Source: Selenomonas sp. AE3005
GTDB lineage: Bacteria; Bacillota; Negativicutes; Selenomonadales; Selenomonadaceae
DNA length: 43,302 nucleotides
Reading direction: 5' to 3'
Assembly: GCF_905233635.1 (NCBI RefSeq)
Contig: NZ_CAJODG010000010.1
Span: 1 to 43,302, forward strand
Shown here: positions 5,761 through 14,626 of the stretch, in pieces
Numbering within the stretch: the first letter of the stretch is position 1
Layout: every line of letters starts with the position of its first letter
Notes under the pieces: generated by a model
Told to the model about the DNA's origin: nothing
Database searches by the model: none
What the model saw: the letters and a program-made list of their open reading frames with translations, nothing else
Program-made: the position numbers and the translations under genes

Positions 5761-8295
5761 TCAAGCAGTTGCAGAATCAGCGGCCCAGCCGACGGTATAC
5801 CCGTAAACTCTTTGAGTTTCGGCAATCCAATCGTAAGATACGGTAATTTCAGCGCCCTGCTCAGCCACAACCGTTATAAGCTGAGATTCTTCGTCATAGC
5901 TTGCCGGTGCACTGCAAACAACCGTTTCTTTTTTTGCTTTATGCGGCAGAGCAAAGACCTGATGGCTGCCGGTGCCTACGCCGAGGACTTCGTTTTCCAC
6001 TCTGCCGGTCGGTCTGTTCAGTTCAATCTTCACGTTACTGATGGTCTTTTTGCCGGCCGTAGAATCCAGTTCATAGACATATTCGCTGGAATAGATACCG
6101 TCATCCAGCTTATAGGGCTGCGTGTTGGTATGTTCCATCTTAATCCATTCTTCTTCATCCCAGCCATACTCGTAAGATGCGGTAATCGCACTTCCCAGCG
6201 GTGCCGTCAGGGTCAGCTCACTGGTAATCGTGTTATAGCTGTATTCGTAATAAGGCTGGCCATCTACCATCACGGAAAGGCTGCTCTGATTTATACCGCT
6301 GTCCGGTTCCCCATTTTCTCCCAGTACATAAGTCTTTAACTTACCTGTACCCGTGCCAATGTTCAGCACTTTACGGTTTTTCGGTTCAGACCGGAAGGAC
6401 ACATAACAGTTGATTTCACCATCAATCAGCTGCTGATGCTTAACAAGCGCATGGGCATAGACAAGGCCGTCCTCATAATTCTGTGTTACTGTACAGAGTT
6501 CTGCCGCCGTCCCCGATACTGTAGAAGAGCCGTTGGTATAGATAACCGTCACGCTGTTAATCTTGGCACTGTCGTTTTTGTCCACTTCCAGTACAGAGTA
6601 GTTGGCTTTGAATTTTACTTTGCTTGCCGACTGGCCTTTTGCGTCCGCCAGTGAGATGTAACTGCTCCACTCGCCATTCTGATAGAGGGAACACGTAATA
6701 TTGACACTGCCTTTTTCCGTAACGGATACATCCGGAATGATTTCAACAATACGGGGAATATCGTTTGCTTCCTCAGTCAGACTGTATTCCTGACTTTCAT
6801 CGGTAAGGCCATATACTGCGGTATTAATGCCTGTCTTGGCTACCAGGGAAAGCGTCGGCGGCTGGCTGGCTTTATCCGGTGCTGACATTGCGACAAACAC
6901 CAACGGGCGCTGACCGACAAATGCAGGTATAGATGTAATTGCCGCCAGTTCTTCAATGGTGTTGCCGCTTTCAAGCACCACTTCCATAGCATGAGTGAGC
7001 GCTTCCTTGTGGTCAAAGGAGTTTACATATATCTCATCGCTCATGTCGATAATCTCCGACATTGTTGCCACGCCATTCTGCACCGTAAACTTGCTCCACG
7101 TAGCGCCATCATCCAAGGAAAACGCCACACGACGATTGGAGCCCGCAGGCTGCTGGCCATCAATAACAAAGCCTTCAACCGACGTAACGCCGGAAAGATT
7201 CATTCCTGCACGGGTTACGTTAAATCCAAAATAACCAATAATCAGGTTATCCAGCGTATAGGCCGGGGCAAATACAGGTTCAGGAACATTCGCCGTATTC
7301 ACCGAAATAATGGCATAGCCGCCGCCACCGCCGCCGCTTGCACCATGGCTTACATAATGACCGCCCTGCCCGCCGGTGGAAATAGCCGCAAGGTTAAAGC
7401 CAACGATTTCCGATGCATAAAGCGCTACCGTTGCGCCGCCATAGGCACCTGCAGCACCGCGACGTGATGCATAAGAGGAATAGCCGCGTAATGCACCTGC
7501 AGTCATGTCATTACAGCCATTGGAACTGCCGCCTCGTCCGCCGGTTGTATCTGTACCGCTCGTAGCATTTCCAGCACCACAACTTGATGTACCACCGCCA
7601 CCGCCGTAACCAGCGCCACCGGATGATCCATCGGAGCTCCTTCCTAAAGCAGTTCCATGCCCAAGTGCTCCTGACCAGGTTGCACCGAATCTGGTATTAG
7701 CCGACATGGTAATGTTACGTGCCACCACCAATACAGCGCCATTGCCTTCATTAAGCGGCAGGCGTTCGCTTAAGTCAACCTCCGTAATGCCACGAACTTT
7801 CTGCCCGGCGCTCATGCCATAACCGACAGTGTTCAGCTTGCCGTTTACCACATTGAATGTACCGCTGCAACGGAATACAATAATACCACCACGATAGCTG
7901 TTCCACTTCAATGGGCGAATCGTGCTGGTTAAGGTCAGGTTATTGAAATTCGGAACACTCACAATCTGACAGGTATGGCCGGTCAGATTGGTAATCGGAA
8001 TCTTGGTGTTCAAGGTCAGCAAATTACCTTTTGCCTGCATGATTCTGGCAAAGACCCGCACCCCGTAATCCGCAGCATAGATACTGCTGGTATTACTTAC
8101 ATGGAACATAATTTCTTCACCGGCTGCAAATCTGCCGTAACGTCCATAACTTTGACTGGAAATCGTTATGGAATAGCCGTTGCTGGAAACAGATGATACT
8201 CTGGCATAAGAGTTTAACTGTGTCGTGCTGGAAATGGTTACGCTTCCCAGTTCTCCTGTACCGAATCCGCCGATATCACTGATTTTTGTACTCAT
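5761..8295 (-). CDS. large tail fibre-like protein with glycine-rich domain
   Basis: About 844 residues from the ATG at 8293-8295, seven bases after AGGAGG. The N-terminal ~200 residues are beta-rich (SARVSS/SITISS repeats). Residues about 210-330 form a glycine-rich domain with GGGGG runs, similar in style to the C-terminus of the 3312-4997 fibre. The remaining part is beta-rich with a repeated module (GTGTGKLKTYVL and GVGTGSHQVFAL) followed by SYEYGWDEEEW-type strands. Two Gly-rich proteins in one fibre cluster suggests two adhesins. A side or central fibre is most likely; the exact role is not shown. Confidence 0.8.
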   Translation of the reverse strand: MSTKISDIGGFGTGELGSVTISSTTQLNSYARVSSVSSNGYSITISSQSYGRYGRFAAGEEIMFHVSNTSSIYAADYGVRVFARIMQAKGNLLTLNTKIPITNLTGHTCQIVSVPNFNNLTLTSTIRPLKWNSYRGGIIVFRCSGTFNVVNGKLNTVGYGMSAGQKVRGITEVDLSERLPLNEGNGAVLVVARNITMSANTRFGATWSGALGHGTALGRSSDGSSGGAGYGGGGGTSSCGAGNATSGTDTTGGRGGSSNGCNDMTAGALRGYSSYASRRGAAGAYGGATVALYASEIVGFNLAAISTGGQGGHYVSHGASGGGGGGYAIISVNTANVPEPVFAPAYTLDNLIIGYFGFNVTRAGMNLSGVTSVEGFVIDGQQPAGSNRRVAFSLDDGATWSKFTVQNGVATMSEIIDMSDEIYVNSFDHKEALTHAMEVVLESGNTIEELAAITSIPAFVGQRPLVFVAMSAPDKASQPPTLSLVAKTGINTAVYGLTDESQEYSLTEEANDIPRIVEIIPDVSVTEKGSVNITCSLYQNGEWSSYISLADAKGQSASKVKFKANYSVLEVDKNDSAKINSVTVIYTNGSSTVSGTAAELCTVTQNYEDGLVYAHALVKHQQLIDGEINCYVSFRSEPKNRKVLNIGTGTGKLKTYVLGENGEPDSGINQSSLSVMVDGQPYYEYSYNTITSELTLTAPLGSAITASYEYGWDEEEWIKMEHTNTQPYKLDDGIYSSEYVYELDSTAGKKTISNVKIELNRPTGRVENEVLGVGTGSHQVFALPHKAKKETVVCSAPASYDEESQLITVVAEQGAEITVSYDWIAETQRVYGYTVGWAADSATA

Positions 8296-8307
8296 CACTT
8301 ATCCTCC

Positions 8308-9558
8308 TTACTTAATCGACAACGACAGCATGCCGCTGGATGTATATTCAATACCCTTAGCATCGAAATTATCCGCGTTGCTCTGCGTAGTTTCCAAGGG
8401 AACATTCACCGTTACATTTGCCCCGGTACCCTTCCATACTCTTTCCGGCTGCCACGCAAAACCTTTCTGGTCACCAGCACCTTCAGCAATACCTGAAATG
8501 ACCAGGGCTGTTGTACGATAAATGTAGCAGGTAGCAAGGTCATAGGTTTTTACCAGCGGTTCTGATGCCAGCACACGATAGATGCTGCCATTTTTGATAA
8601 CCGATTTCACTTTGATATATTCCTGATTGATGCCATCGGTAATCCAGTAGTGGCTGCCGGCAATAATGCCTTTATCACTCTCAATGTCAATGGAATCATC
8701 ACCGGCGGCCATGGATGTTACCTTTACCCGGAATTGGTCAACCATATCCGGGTCTGCAAAGTCCTCGGCAATCAGCAGGTTGCTGTTGGGGACATCACCT
8801 GCAGCCACCATGGACAATGCCAGATTGGAAAGCTCAATTTCGAGTTGTGCTGTTCTTTTGGTGAGATTCCCCAGCGAACTAACCTCACCGCCCATCAGCA
8901 GTTTTCTTGCATCAGCCAAGCTCATGGATGCAAAGTTCTGTGATTCACTGTTTTTCACCAAAATGGAATCAGCATCGGTCAGAGTACCACTCAAATGAGG
9001 CTGACCCGGATGAGGGTTATCTGATTCAACATGCTCAGTAAACTCCGAACGTGAAATCTCGCCTACACCTTCCGCCAATGTTACCGAAATACTCGATGCC
9101 TGACTTACCACAGTCACCACATCATAAAGCAGGCTGATTGTTTCCCCTGCTCCGCCTGCCGGAATGAATTCGGAATAATCACCGGTATTGCGGATAGCAT
9201 AGAGGATTTCTGTACCGCTATACGTAACGTTGCCATTGCCATCGGTAGTTTTTTCCAGCGTATCCGGGTCATAAATAAAAATACCCAGCTCTCTTGCAAA
9301 GAAGCCCTGGGTAACTGTGCTGTTTTTCAGTTGAGTCTCCAGAATTGTGGTTCCTGTCCCGGTGACCTTGTTGGATACAATAGGCAAGTCCAGCCGCTCG
9401 CTTACAAGTGCGGTCATTTCCTTGATGTTTGTATCCCCATCAATTACACCGTCACCCATTGCCACACGTGTGAAATGGAGCTCCTTGCCTGTCTGGCATT
9501 TCGCCAGCGCTTGAATCCCCTGCACTGTGAGGGTGGTATTTCTGGTATTTTCGCTCAT
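8308..9558 (-). CDS. tail-collar fibre protein, P2 gpH-type N-terminus
   Basis: The first ~150 residues carry the phage tail fibre N-terminal domain found in P2 gpH-type proteins (LTVQGIQALAKCQTGKELHFTRVAMGDG, later GFFARELGIFIYDPD and EILYAIRNTGDYSEFIP). This domain attaches the fibre to baseplate protein I. A linker with the SDNPHPGQPHLSGTLTD motif leads to a beta-rich distal part of about 250 residues. It directly follows gene I, as H follows I in P2, which supports the call. At 416 residues it is shorter than P2 gpH, so the distal receptor part is probably carried by the downstream fibres. Confidence 0.88.
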   Translation of the reverse strand: MSENTRNTTLTVQGIQALAKCQTGKELHFTRVAMGDGVIDGDTNIKEMTALVSERLDLPIVSNKVTGTGTTILETQLKNSTVTQGFFARELGIFIYDPDTLEKTTDGNGNVTYSGTEILYAIRNTGDYSEFIPAGGAGETISLLYDVVTVVSQASSISVTLAEGVGEISRSEFTEHVESDNPHPGQPHLSGTLTDADSILVKNSESQNFASMSLADARKLLMGGEVSSLGNLTKRTAQLEIELSNLALSMVAAGDVPNSNLLIAEDFADPDMVDQFRVKVTSMAAGDDSIDIESDKGIIAGSHYWITDGINQEYIKVKSVIKNGSIYRVLASEPLVKTYDLATCYIYRTTALVISGIAEGAGDQKGFAWQPERVWKGTGANVTVNVPLETTQSNADNFDAKGIEYTSSGMLSLSIK

Positions 9559-9573
9559 AATTTAATCCTCCTT

Positions 9574-10644
9574 TTATAAACCTGCCTGACTTATGCCGGC
9601 ATGAGCAATACCTGCATGAGCATTTCTGCAGCTCCCCATGGTAATCTCAGATACATCCGCCGGAACGCGTATACGGCCCATCCGTATATTGTACGTTCCA
9701 AAACGGCTTGATGCTTCCGTTTCTTTAGGAACGGATAAACCTGTACGCCTTGAACCATTTTTGAATAAGGCGGTGCCACTATGTACCCCCATGGCTGATT
9801 CATCTGGGAGCTGCAATCTTACTTGTCTATATCCATGACCGAATATGCCACTTCCAATATAAGGGCCGGATACAGAGGGCTTAAGGATATTTCTGAATTC
9901 CTCCGGTATCTCCGATGTGTCACATTCGACGCGAATAACGCCATTCATTGCCTTGGCCAAACCTAAGCGAATAAGATGATGATTTGATATATCTACCGGG
10001 CCGCAGTTAATAACCTGCCGGCCATGGGAAAAATCGCCAAAGCCGTAACCTACGGATAAAGATGTATTATCCGGTGGCTTAGGATTTATACGTCGACAGC
10101 CCAAAAGCAAGCTCGCAAGGCCATATTTGATACTGGATTCGTCATCCAAGCTCACGGTTTTCCTTATATCGAATCCCTCTAAAACACTACGAATATTTTT
10201 TACAGTTTCAACCAGTCGAATTATTGAATCATATTTGTTTTGAGTAATTCCATCTGCGTCCAGCAGGTCAATTTTAAAGTGATATGGCTCTCCTCCATAT
10301 TCAAACCACTCTCGCACTATGCCGCTGCCCCAAACTGTCCTGATGAGTTCCTGCACCGCCCCCTTAGTGCCTTTCCTCATGTGCCACTTGATGGAATTTT
10401 TTACCAGTGCCCGCCGTTTCTCTAGGCTAAAGCTCGTGTCGTAAAAGTCCACATGGAATTGTATGGCCAGCGCATCTATGAGATTGCTTGATAACTTATC
10501 TATTCTCGGATAGAGACAGACAAGTTCATTCAAAGCATCAAGTTCATGGAGCTTTTCATCGATAACCTGCGCAACCTCCCGCAAGTTATCCCGATTCAAC
10601 GATTCGGGGAGGTGGTCGGCTATGGCATATTCCTGCCGGTTCAT
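9574..10644 (-). CDS. I: baseplate/tail protein I (P2 gpI family) with long C-terminal extension
   Basis: Residues 1-165 match the P2 gpI family: DHLPESLNRDNLREVAQVIDEKLHELD, YPRIDKLSSNLIDALAIQFHVDFYD, and HMRKGTKGAVQELIRTVWG. gpI sits at the baseplate wedge rim and links to the fibres. P2-type gpI proteins are usually near 180-200 residues; this one has 356. The extra ~190 residues are Gly/Arg-rich beta-type sequence (FGHGYRQVRLQ, NIRMGRIRVPADVSEI) ending in the repeated AHAGI. The start overlaps the end of gene J by four bases (ATGA), so the two are coupled. Confidence 0.92.
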   Translation of the reverse strand: MNRQEYAIADHLPESLNRDNLREVAQVIDEKLHELDALNELVCLYPRIDKLSSNLIDALAIQFHVDFYDTSFSLEKRRALVKNSIKWHMRKGTKGAVQELIRTVWGSGIVREWFEYGGEPYHFKIDLLDADGITQNKYDSIIRLVETVKNIRSVLEGFDIRKTVSLDDESSIKYGLASLLLGCRRINPKPPDNTSLSVGYGFGDFSHGRQVINCGPVDISNHHLIRLGLAKAMNGVIRVECDTSEIPEEFRNILKPSVSGPYIGSGIFGHGYRQVRLQLPDESAMGVHSGTALFKNGSRRTGLSVPKETEASSRFGTYNIRMGRIRVPADVSEITMGSCRNAHAGIAHAGISQAGL

Positions 10645-11756
10645 TCGTCTTCACTCCCTCCCATGGTCACTGTAACAGTACCGACCTTGGCTATCTGATT
10701 TTTGCTGGATGCCGTATAGACGGGGCTTGTTACATCCACGCGTTTAACGCCATTGACCCCCATCATGTACTGGATCAGCTTTGACGGAACAACGTCACGC
10801 CCCAATTTTGAATATTCCCAGGCTATAAAATTTGCTACAGCAGTATTGATGTTCTGCTGTACAGCCGCGGCATCCATACTGCTGTCCACGTAATATGTGG
10901 CTACTATGTCATATTCAATCACTTCTGGGGCTGTAACAATCACATGATCGGTTAATGGCCTTACATTATCGGCAGATAATGCACCTTGAATTTCTGATAA
11001 AAATTCATCTTCTGGTATTCCCCCTCCCGTTAAGAGCGGTGTCACCTGTACCACTCCCGGTTTCGGGGAATCTACCGACACATCCACAATGGAGCTGTTA
11101 AGCGACTTTGCAAAGAATTCATAGGCACCGGCAGGGCCAGCGCAAGAAAAACTTTCCGGTGCCTCAAAGACGCGCTGCCGCAGTGCATCATCTTTTTCCA
11201 GCTCACTGCCACCCTCGCTTTTTGTGATGTTGGTCATGCCAGCCACAAACGCTATTGGGTCTACAATGGTGGATATTTCCCCCGGCTGAAAGTCATTGCC
11301 AGCCACGCCCGTAACAACGCAAGTCGCCCCTACGCTCTCTTTGGTGTTACCTGCCGTTATGGTCAATGTTTCGTCCGTAGCAAAATATAAATCTCCGCCT
11401 GCGCTTACCCGTGTCCCTGCCGGTATGATGGTTTCCATTTCCCGCGCCGCTGATAACTCCACTTCTAAAGTGGTTGTTGCAGCTTTGGCAGGGATACGGG
11501 TTACACCTAAAAGCGCCGCCAGATTATCCAAATAATCCCCCGTGGCGTATTTCAGCAGATTCATTTTGCCTGTGTCATTTGTACCATTTTTTATCTGAAT
11601 CATTACATCTGCGATAAAAAGTATAAACAGGCGTATGGGGTCAGCCTTGGATAGCGTCCGCCCTGTTATGTTAGTGTAAGCTTCAAACATTGCCGCTTCC
11701 AAATCATCTACATTGACATTTACAAAATCAATATCCGGCAAATCTGCCAATTTCAT
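10641..11756 (-). CDS. J: baseplate protein J (Baseplate_J family)
   Basis: A 371-residue baseplate wedge protein of the P2 gpJ / Mu gp47 family, which forms the ring that holds W and I and changes shape on contraction. Recognisable parts are the N-terminal helical segment (AYTNITGRTLSKADPIRLFILFIADVM), the central LEVELSAAREMETIIPAGTRVSAGGDLYFAT strand region, and the C-terminal FIAWEYSKLGRDVVPSKLIQYMMGVNGVKRVDV typical of the family. Length is close to normal. It overlaps both neighbours by four bases (W before it, I after it), the standard P2 order W-J-I. Confidence 0.95.
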   Translation of the reverse strand: MKLADLPDIDFVNVNVDDLEAAMFEAYTNITGRTLSKADPIRLFILFIADVMIQIKNGTNDTGKMNLLKYATGDYLDNLAALLGVTRIPAKAATTTLEVELSAAREMETIIPAGTRVSAGGDLYFATDETLTITAGNTKESVGATCVVTGVAGNDFQPGEISTIVDPIAFVAGMTNITKSEGGSELEKDDALRQRVFEAPESFSCAGPAGAYEFFAKSLNSSIVDVSVDSPKPGVVQVTPLLTGGGIPEDEFLSEIQGALSADNVRPLTDHVIVTAPEVIEYDIVATYYVDSSMDAAAVQQNINTAVANFIAWEYSKLGRDVVPSKLIQYMMGVNGVKRVDVTSPVYTASSKNQIAKVGTVTVTMGGSEDE

Positions 11757-12061
11757 GTTATGCTCACCTCCACCGTAGGGATTAGCTTTCCTGTTTTCTC
11801 TCCCTGAAATGTTATGCTTTCAACCCTTGCTCTCGGCTCATATTTTTTCACTTGATTGAAAATCTCGTTACTCCATACCGCCTGCGCCTTAGGCATTGGC
11901 ATATCAACCACTTCCCCCGATATTCCAAAATCGCGGTCAAGGGGAACTTCCCCCTTTATCGTGGTCAGGATGGTTTGGATATTCTGCAAGACTTCTGCCA
12001 CGGTTGAATCAGGAGCAAAATCTATGGACGGCTTTTTATTAGCCGTCACCAAATAGCTCAT
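11753..12061 (-). CDS. W: baseplate wedge protein W (GPW/gp25 family)
   Basis: A 102-residue protein of the gp25/P2 gpW family, the inner wedge subunit that starts sheath assembly. Family features are VAEVLQNIQTILTTIKGEVPLDRDFGISGE in the first half, and a C-terminal half with the EPRARVESITFQ segment. It is complete and of normal size, and its stop overlaps the start of gene J. Confidence 0.93.
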   Translation of the reverse strand: MSYLVTANKKPSIDFAPDSTVAEVLQNIQTILTTIKGEVPLDRDFGISGEVVDMPMPKAQAVWSNEIFNQVKKYEPRARVESITFQGEKTGKLIPTVEVSIT

Positions 12062-12076
12062 AAGTCACCACCTCCA

Positions 12077-12544
12077 TCAAAAAAGACTTGCCAGAGCGTT
12101 TCCAACCGCCCCGTACAAGTCCCGTTTGGCCTGTTCTTCTTTATAGTTGCTGTCATCGTATTCTTTTAGGCTTACGCTGACAACTGCATGGGTCATTTTA
12201 CCCGTAGCCGTGTAATAGGTATCTCCCACACTCACAGATTCCAACCGCCAGTAATTTGAACTCACCGGCTTTCCGCCAATAATCAACGGAAAAACCTCGC
12301 CGTTTTCACACATATTCATGAGCGTTTTAATCTCTTTTGCTGGATTGATGTTGTGCTGAGCCGACAAGATTATGTCAAAAGAAACTGTCTTTTGCCCGGG
12401 GCCCAAAAACTCACTGACCGGCTTATGAAAAATCACTTCATGCTCTTGCCAGCGTGCGCTTGTTCCCTGTTGAAACTTGGAAGGTGTTAGCATGTAGTGC
12501 GACGATACCACGAATGTTACACTGCCCATATAGCCTATATACAT
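12077..12544 (-). CDS. U: tail protein U (P2 GpU family)
   Basis: A 155-residue protein of the P2 GpU family (PF06995), a baseplate hub component with a peptidoglycan-binding-like role in holding the tape measure and hub. It starts GYMGSVTFVVSSHYMLTPSKFQQGTSARWQEHE and has the core KPVSEFLGPGQKTVSFDI. In P2 the U gene is next to the tape measure; here it lies beside PAAR and W, an order seen in P2-like tails of Bacillota prophages. Confidence 0.92.
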   Translation of the reverse strand: MYIGYMGSVTFVVSSHYMLTPSKFQQGTSARWQEHEVIFHKPVSEFLGPGQKTVSFDIILSAQHNINPAKEIKTLMNMCENGEVFPLIIGGKPVSSNYWRLESVSVGDTYYTATGKMTHAVVSVSLKEYDDSNYKEEQAKRDLYGAVGNALASLF

Positions 12545-12549
12545 AAGCC

Positions 12550-12840
12550 TTACCCTCCTATAAACACATTAGGACTGCCCTCTGCCACGCTGCCGCCACA
12601 ACTCACAGGGTCGCCTATCCGCCCAGCAGGCATTCCATTGATAAACACGGTACTGCTGCCGCTATCAATCACGCCACCATGTGGCGGATGCGCAGGGCAG
12701 CCATGCGGTGGATAGTTGTCGCCTACGCGTCCTGCTCCTTTTCCATTGATGATTACGTCAGGGCTATGCCCAGATAATCCTCTCGGTGGGCAGGCGTCAT
12801 GCCCTGTGTCTTTATCGCCCTGCCTGGTTGCTGCCGGCAT
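12550..12840 (-). CDS. stand-alone PAAR-motif tail spike tip
   Basis: A 96-residue PAAR protein from the ATG at 12838-12840, eight bases after AGGAGG; the ATG two codons upstream is too close. It contains repeated Pro-Ala-Ala-Arg-like strands: PAATRQGDKDTGHDACPPRG, PDVIINGKGAGRVGD, HGCPAHPPHGG and PAGRIGDPVSCGG, with the His/Cys pattern that binds a metal. PAAR proteins cap the central spike and pierce the cell envelope. P2 itself has its tip on gpV; here the tip is a separate gene, directly after V. Confidence 0.93.
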   Translation of the reverse strand: MPAATRQGDKDTGHDACPPRGLSGHSPDVIINGKGAGRVGDNYPPHGCPAHPPHGGVIDSGSSTVFINGMPAGRIGDPVSCGGSVAEGSPNVFIGG

Positions 12841-12854
12841 ATTCATGCCCTCCT

Positions 12855-13277
12855 TTAGTTAATGTTGACCGTAGCGCCTGTGAGGGTCAGATTCCCAGCC
12901 GCATGGATTTCCATGTTGCCAGCTCCATCTGATTTCACATAGCTCCCATCAGCAAAATGAACACTGCGAGCTTCCGGGGAGCTTTCCACGGGCGCATCTA
13001 CTGAACTGTAAAAAGCGCCTAATACAAAGCCTTCCCCTGTGCCTTTCCCGGAAAAGTTAGGGAGCTGGATGCAGAGAACTGCATCGCCAATAGCAGGTAT
13101 CCAAAAATCTTTTGTTTCCTTGGTCCCCCGCTGTAAAACGAACAGTTCCCCTGTGACTTTATCTCCTTTATCCTCCCTGGTCACTTTTACAGTGCCAGCA
13201 GCAGCATTTTGCTCGCAGACAATGCCGCAATAAATGAGGTTTTCCAGGGCCGTTTTGGTATTTTCATCAATAACCAT
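12855..13277 (-). CDS. V: baseplate assembly protein V / central spike
   Basis: A 140-residue spike protein of the Phage_base_V family. The N-terminal OB-fold-like part spans about 1-95 (LIYCGIVCEQNAAAGTVKVTREDK, FWIPAIGDAVLCIQLPN, GFVLGAFYSSVDAP). A short beta-helix end follows (ADGSYVKSDGAGNMEIHAAG, LTLTGATVNIN). It ends without the long apex of P2 gpV, which fits the separate PAAR tip in the next gene. It overlaps the end of the hub gene by about ten bases. Confidence 0.93.
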   Translation of the reverse strand: MVIDENTKTALENLIYCGIVCEQNAAAGTVKVTREDKGDKVTGELFVLQRGTKETKDFWIPAIGDAVLCIQLPNFSGKGTGEGFVLGAFYSSVDAPVESSPEARSVHFADGSYVKSDGAGNMEIHAAGNLTLTGATVNIN

Positions 13278-14418
13278 CTAAGCACTTCCTCAAATCTAAA
13301 GCAGAGGTATATCCGCCGCCCAACTTGTGATTCACTTTTGTGATGATGTACTTGCCATCGAATTTGCCAAAATTCTTCAGCTCAACCAACACGCCAGCCA
13401 CAAAGTTAAAATCTCCATACAGAGAAAAGCCGGCTGTCACCTCGTTTTTATTCTGCTCTCTGAGTTTCTTCCTGGCCAAGCGTTCTGCCTCTGCCACATT
13501 TTCAACCTGCTCATTAACTTCAAGGGTCTTGCCGTCCTTTTTGTCCGGTGCTGTAAAAGTAGCCTCTATGACTTCTTTTTTCTTACCTTTTTTGTATTTA
13601 ACATGGCAGGCTTTGTAAATGTCGCGCGTTTTCGCCGTCATTTTGTAATTCAGGAAGCGGCTCACAGTCATTTTTTCATTTTCACTGTTTGCATTTTCCT
13701 CAGACGTCTGTACCGCATCCGTTCCCGGGCGAATAAAGATTATCTTGGCTTCGCCTTCTTCCTGCTTTTCCTCATCGATGATGATGATTTTTTCCGGCGT
13801 AACCTTCAGACAAAAGCCTGCGTCCTTGGTTACTTTCCTCAGAAATTCCAAATCCGACTCATCGGATTGTTCTACATGGTCAAGGTTAGGATTCTCCCTG
13901 CAATACCATTCACATGTAATACCATTTTCTTTCGCAATGTCATCAGCGCATTTCCAGATTGATATCTTCTCCCATGTTCGGTTTTTCTTCACGCCACGCA
14001 ATGAGCTATCCGAAATAACCGATACGGCTTTAATCTGCACTGTTGACGGCGGCATATTCATTTCAATTTCATCAATTTCAAAAGTACCTACATGGTACTC
14101 TTTCTGTCCTTCTGCCAAGCTCTCCTTATTCAGTGTATAGATGGTTACATCCAGCTTCGAGCCGACTTCAGGGAACCAATCGTCCAGCCATAGCTGGGCT
14201 CTATCCTCCAGCGTCAGCGTTATATCGTCTACCTGGTCCGTCATGTTATCGTTGTAGTCAATCGACAGCAGGTATTTGGATAAATCATCAGATATATCCT
14301 TTTCCTCCGTGCTGCCTTTTGGCGTATACTTAACGGCGCACCATGCCCGGCGCGACAGTTGCCCGCCCGGTGACAGGTCAGCCATCCACTTATTCAAAGT
14401 GTCTGCCATAAACGACAT
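13267..14418 (-). CDS. D: baseplate hub protein D (P2 gpD late control family, VgrG-like)
   Basis: A 383-residue hub protein of the Phage_GPD family, trimeric in P2-like baseplates and equivalent to the gp27-like part of VgrG. Features: DLSKYLLSIDYNDNMTDQVDDITLTLEDR near 45-75, then WEKISIWKCADDIAKENGITCEW, the SDLEFLRKVTKDAGF segment, and a C-terminal VTAGFSLYGDFNFVAGVLVEL. It comes just before V and after X, the P2 order. Length is normal. Confidence 0.94.
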   Translation of the reverse strand: MSFMADTLNKWMADLSPGGQLSRRAWCAVKYTPKGSTEEKDISDDLSKYLLSIDYNDNMTDQVDDITLTLEDRAQLWLDDWFPEVGSKLDVTIYTLNKESLAEGQKEYHVGTFEIDEIEMNMPPSTVQIKAVSVISDSSLRGVKKNRTWEKISIWKCADDIAKENGITCEWYCRENPNLDHVEQSDESDLEFLRKVTKDAGFCLKVTPEKIIIIDEEKQEEGEAKIIFIRPGTDAVQTSEENANSENEKMTVSRFLNYKMTAKTRDIYKACHVKYKKGKKKEVIEATFTAPDKKDGKTLEVNEQVENVAEAERLARKKLREQNKNEVTAGFSLYGDFNFVAGVLVELKNFGKFDGKYIITKVNHKLGGGYTSALDLRKCLDGY

Positions 14419-14422
14419 ACGC

Positions 14423-14626
14423 TCACCCCTTCCACGGCGGTGCCAAGCCCGGAGCTTTCGCTTTTATATCCGGGCAGGTCAGCACTACGCCAGCAGGGAA
14501 TACAGAAATGTCCTTGTATGCCTCATTCGCTTCCAGCAATTCCGTCATATAGATTTCATTACCGTAAACTTTATAGGCTACCAAGTCCCACATATCGCCC
14601 TGAATGGTTGTATAGTTTTTACTCAT
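14423..14626 (-). CDS. X: tail protein X (LysM-like)
   Basis: A 67-residue protein of the P2 gpX family. The LysM-type signature is TTIQGDMWDLVAYKVYGNEIYMTELLEANEAYKD split by short loops, with the PAGVVLTCPDI end that is typical. It lies between tape measure and hub genes, and overlaps the tape measure stop by four bases. Confidence 0.93.
   Translation of the reverse strand: MSKNYTTIQGDMWDLVAYKVYGNEIYMTELLEANEAYKDISVFPAGVVLTCPDIKAKAPGLAPPWKG

Noticed and set aside
5593..6339. 248-codon plus-strand open frame
   Set aside because: It overlaps the coiled-coil gene and the large fibre gene on the opposite strand and has Phe/Arg/Cys-rich shadow composition.
3312..8298. diversity-generating retroelement acting on the fibre genes
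   Set aside because: No reverse transcriptase gene and no template repeat pair was seen in the window.
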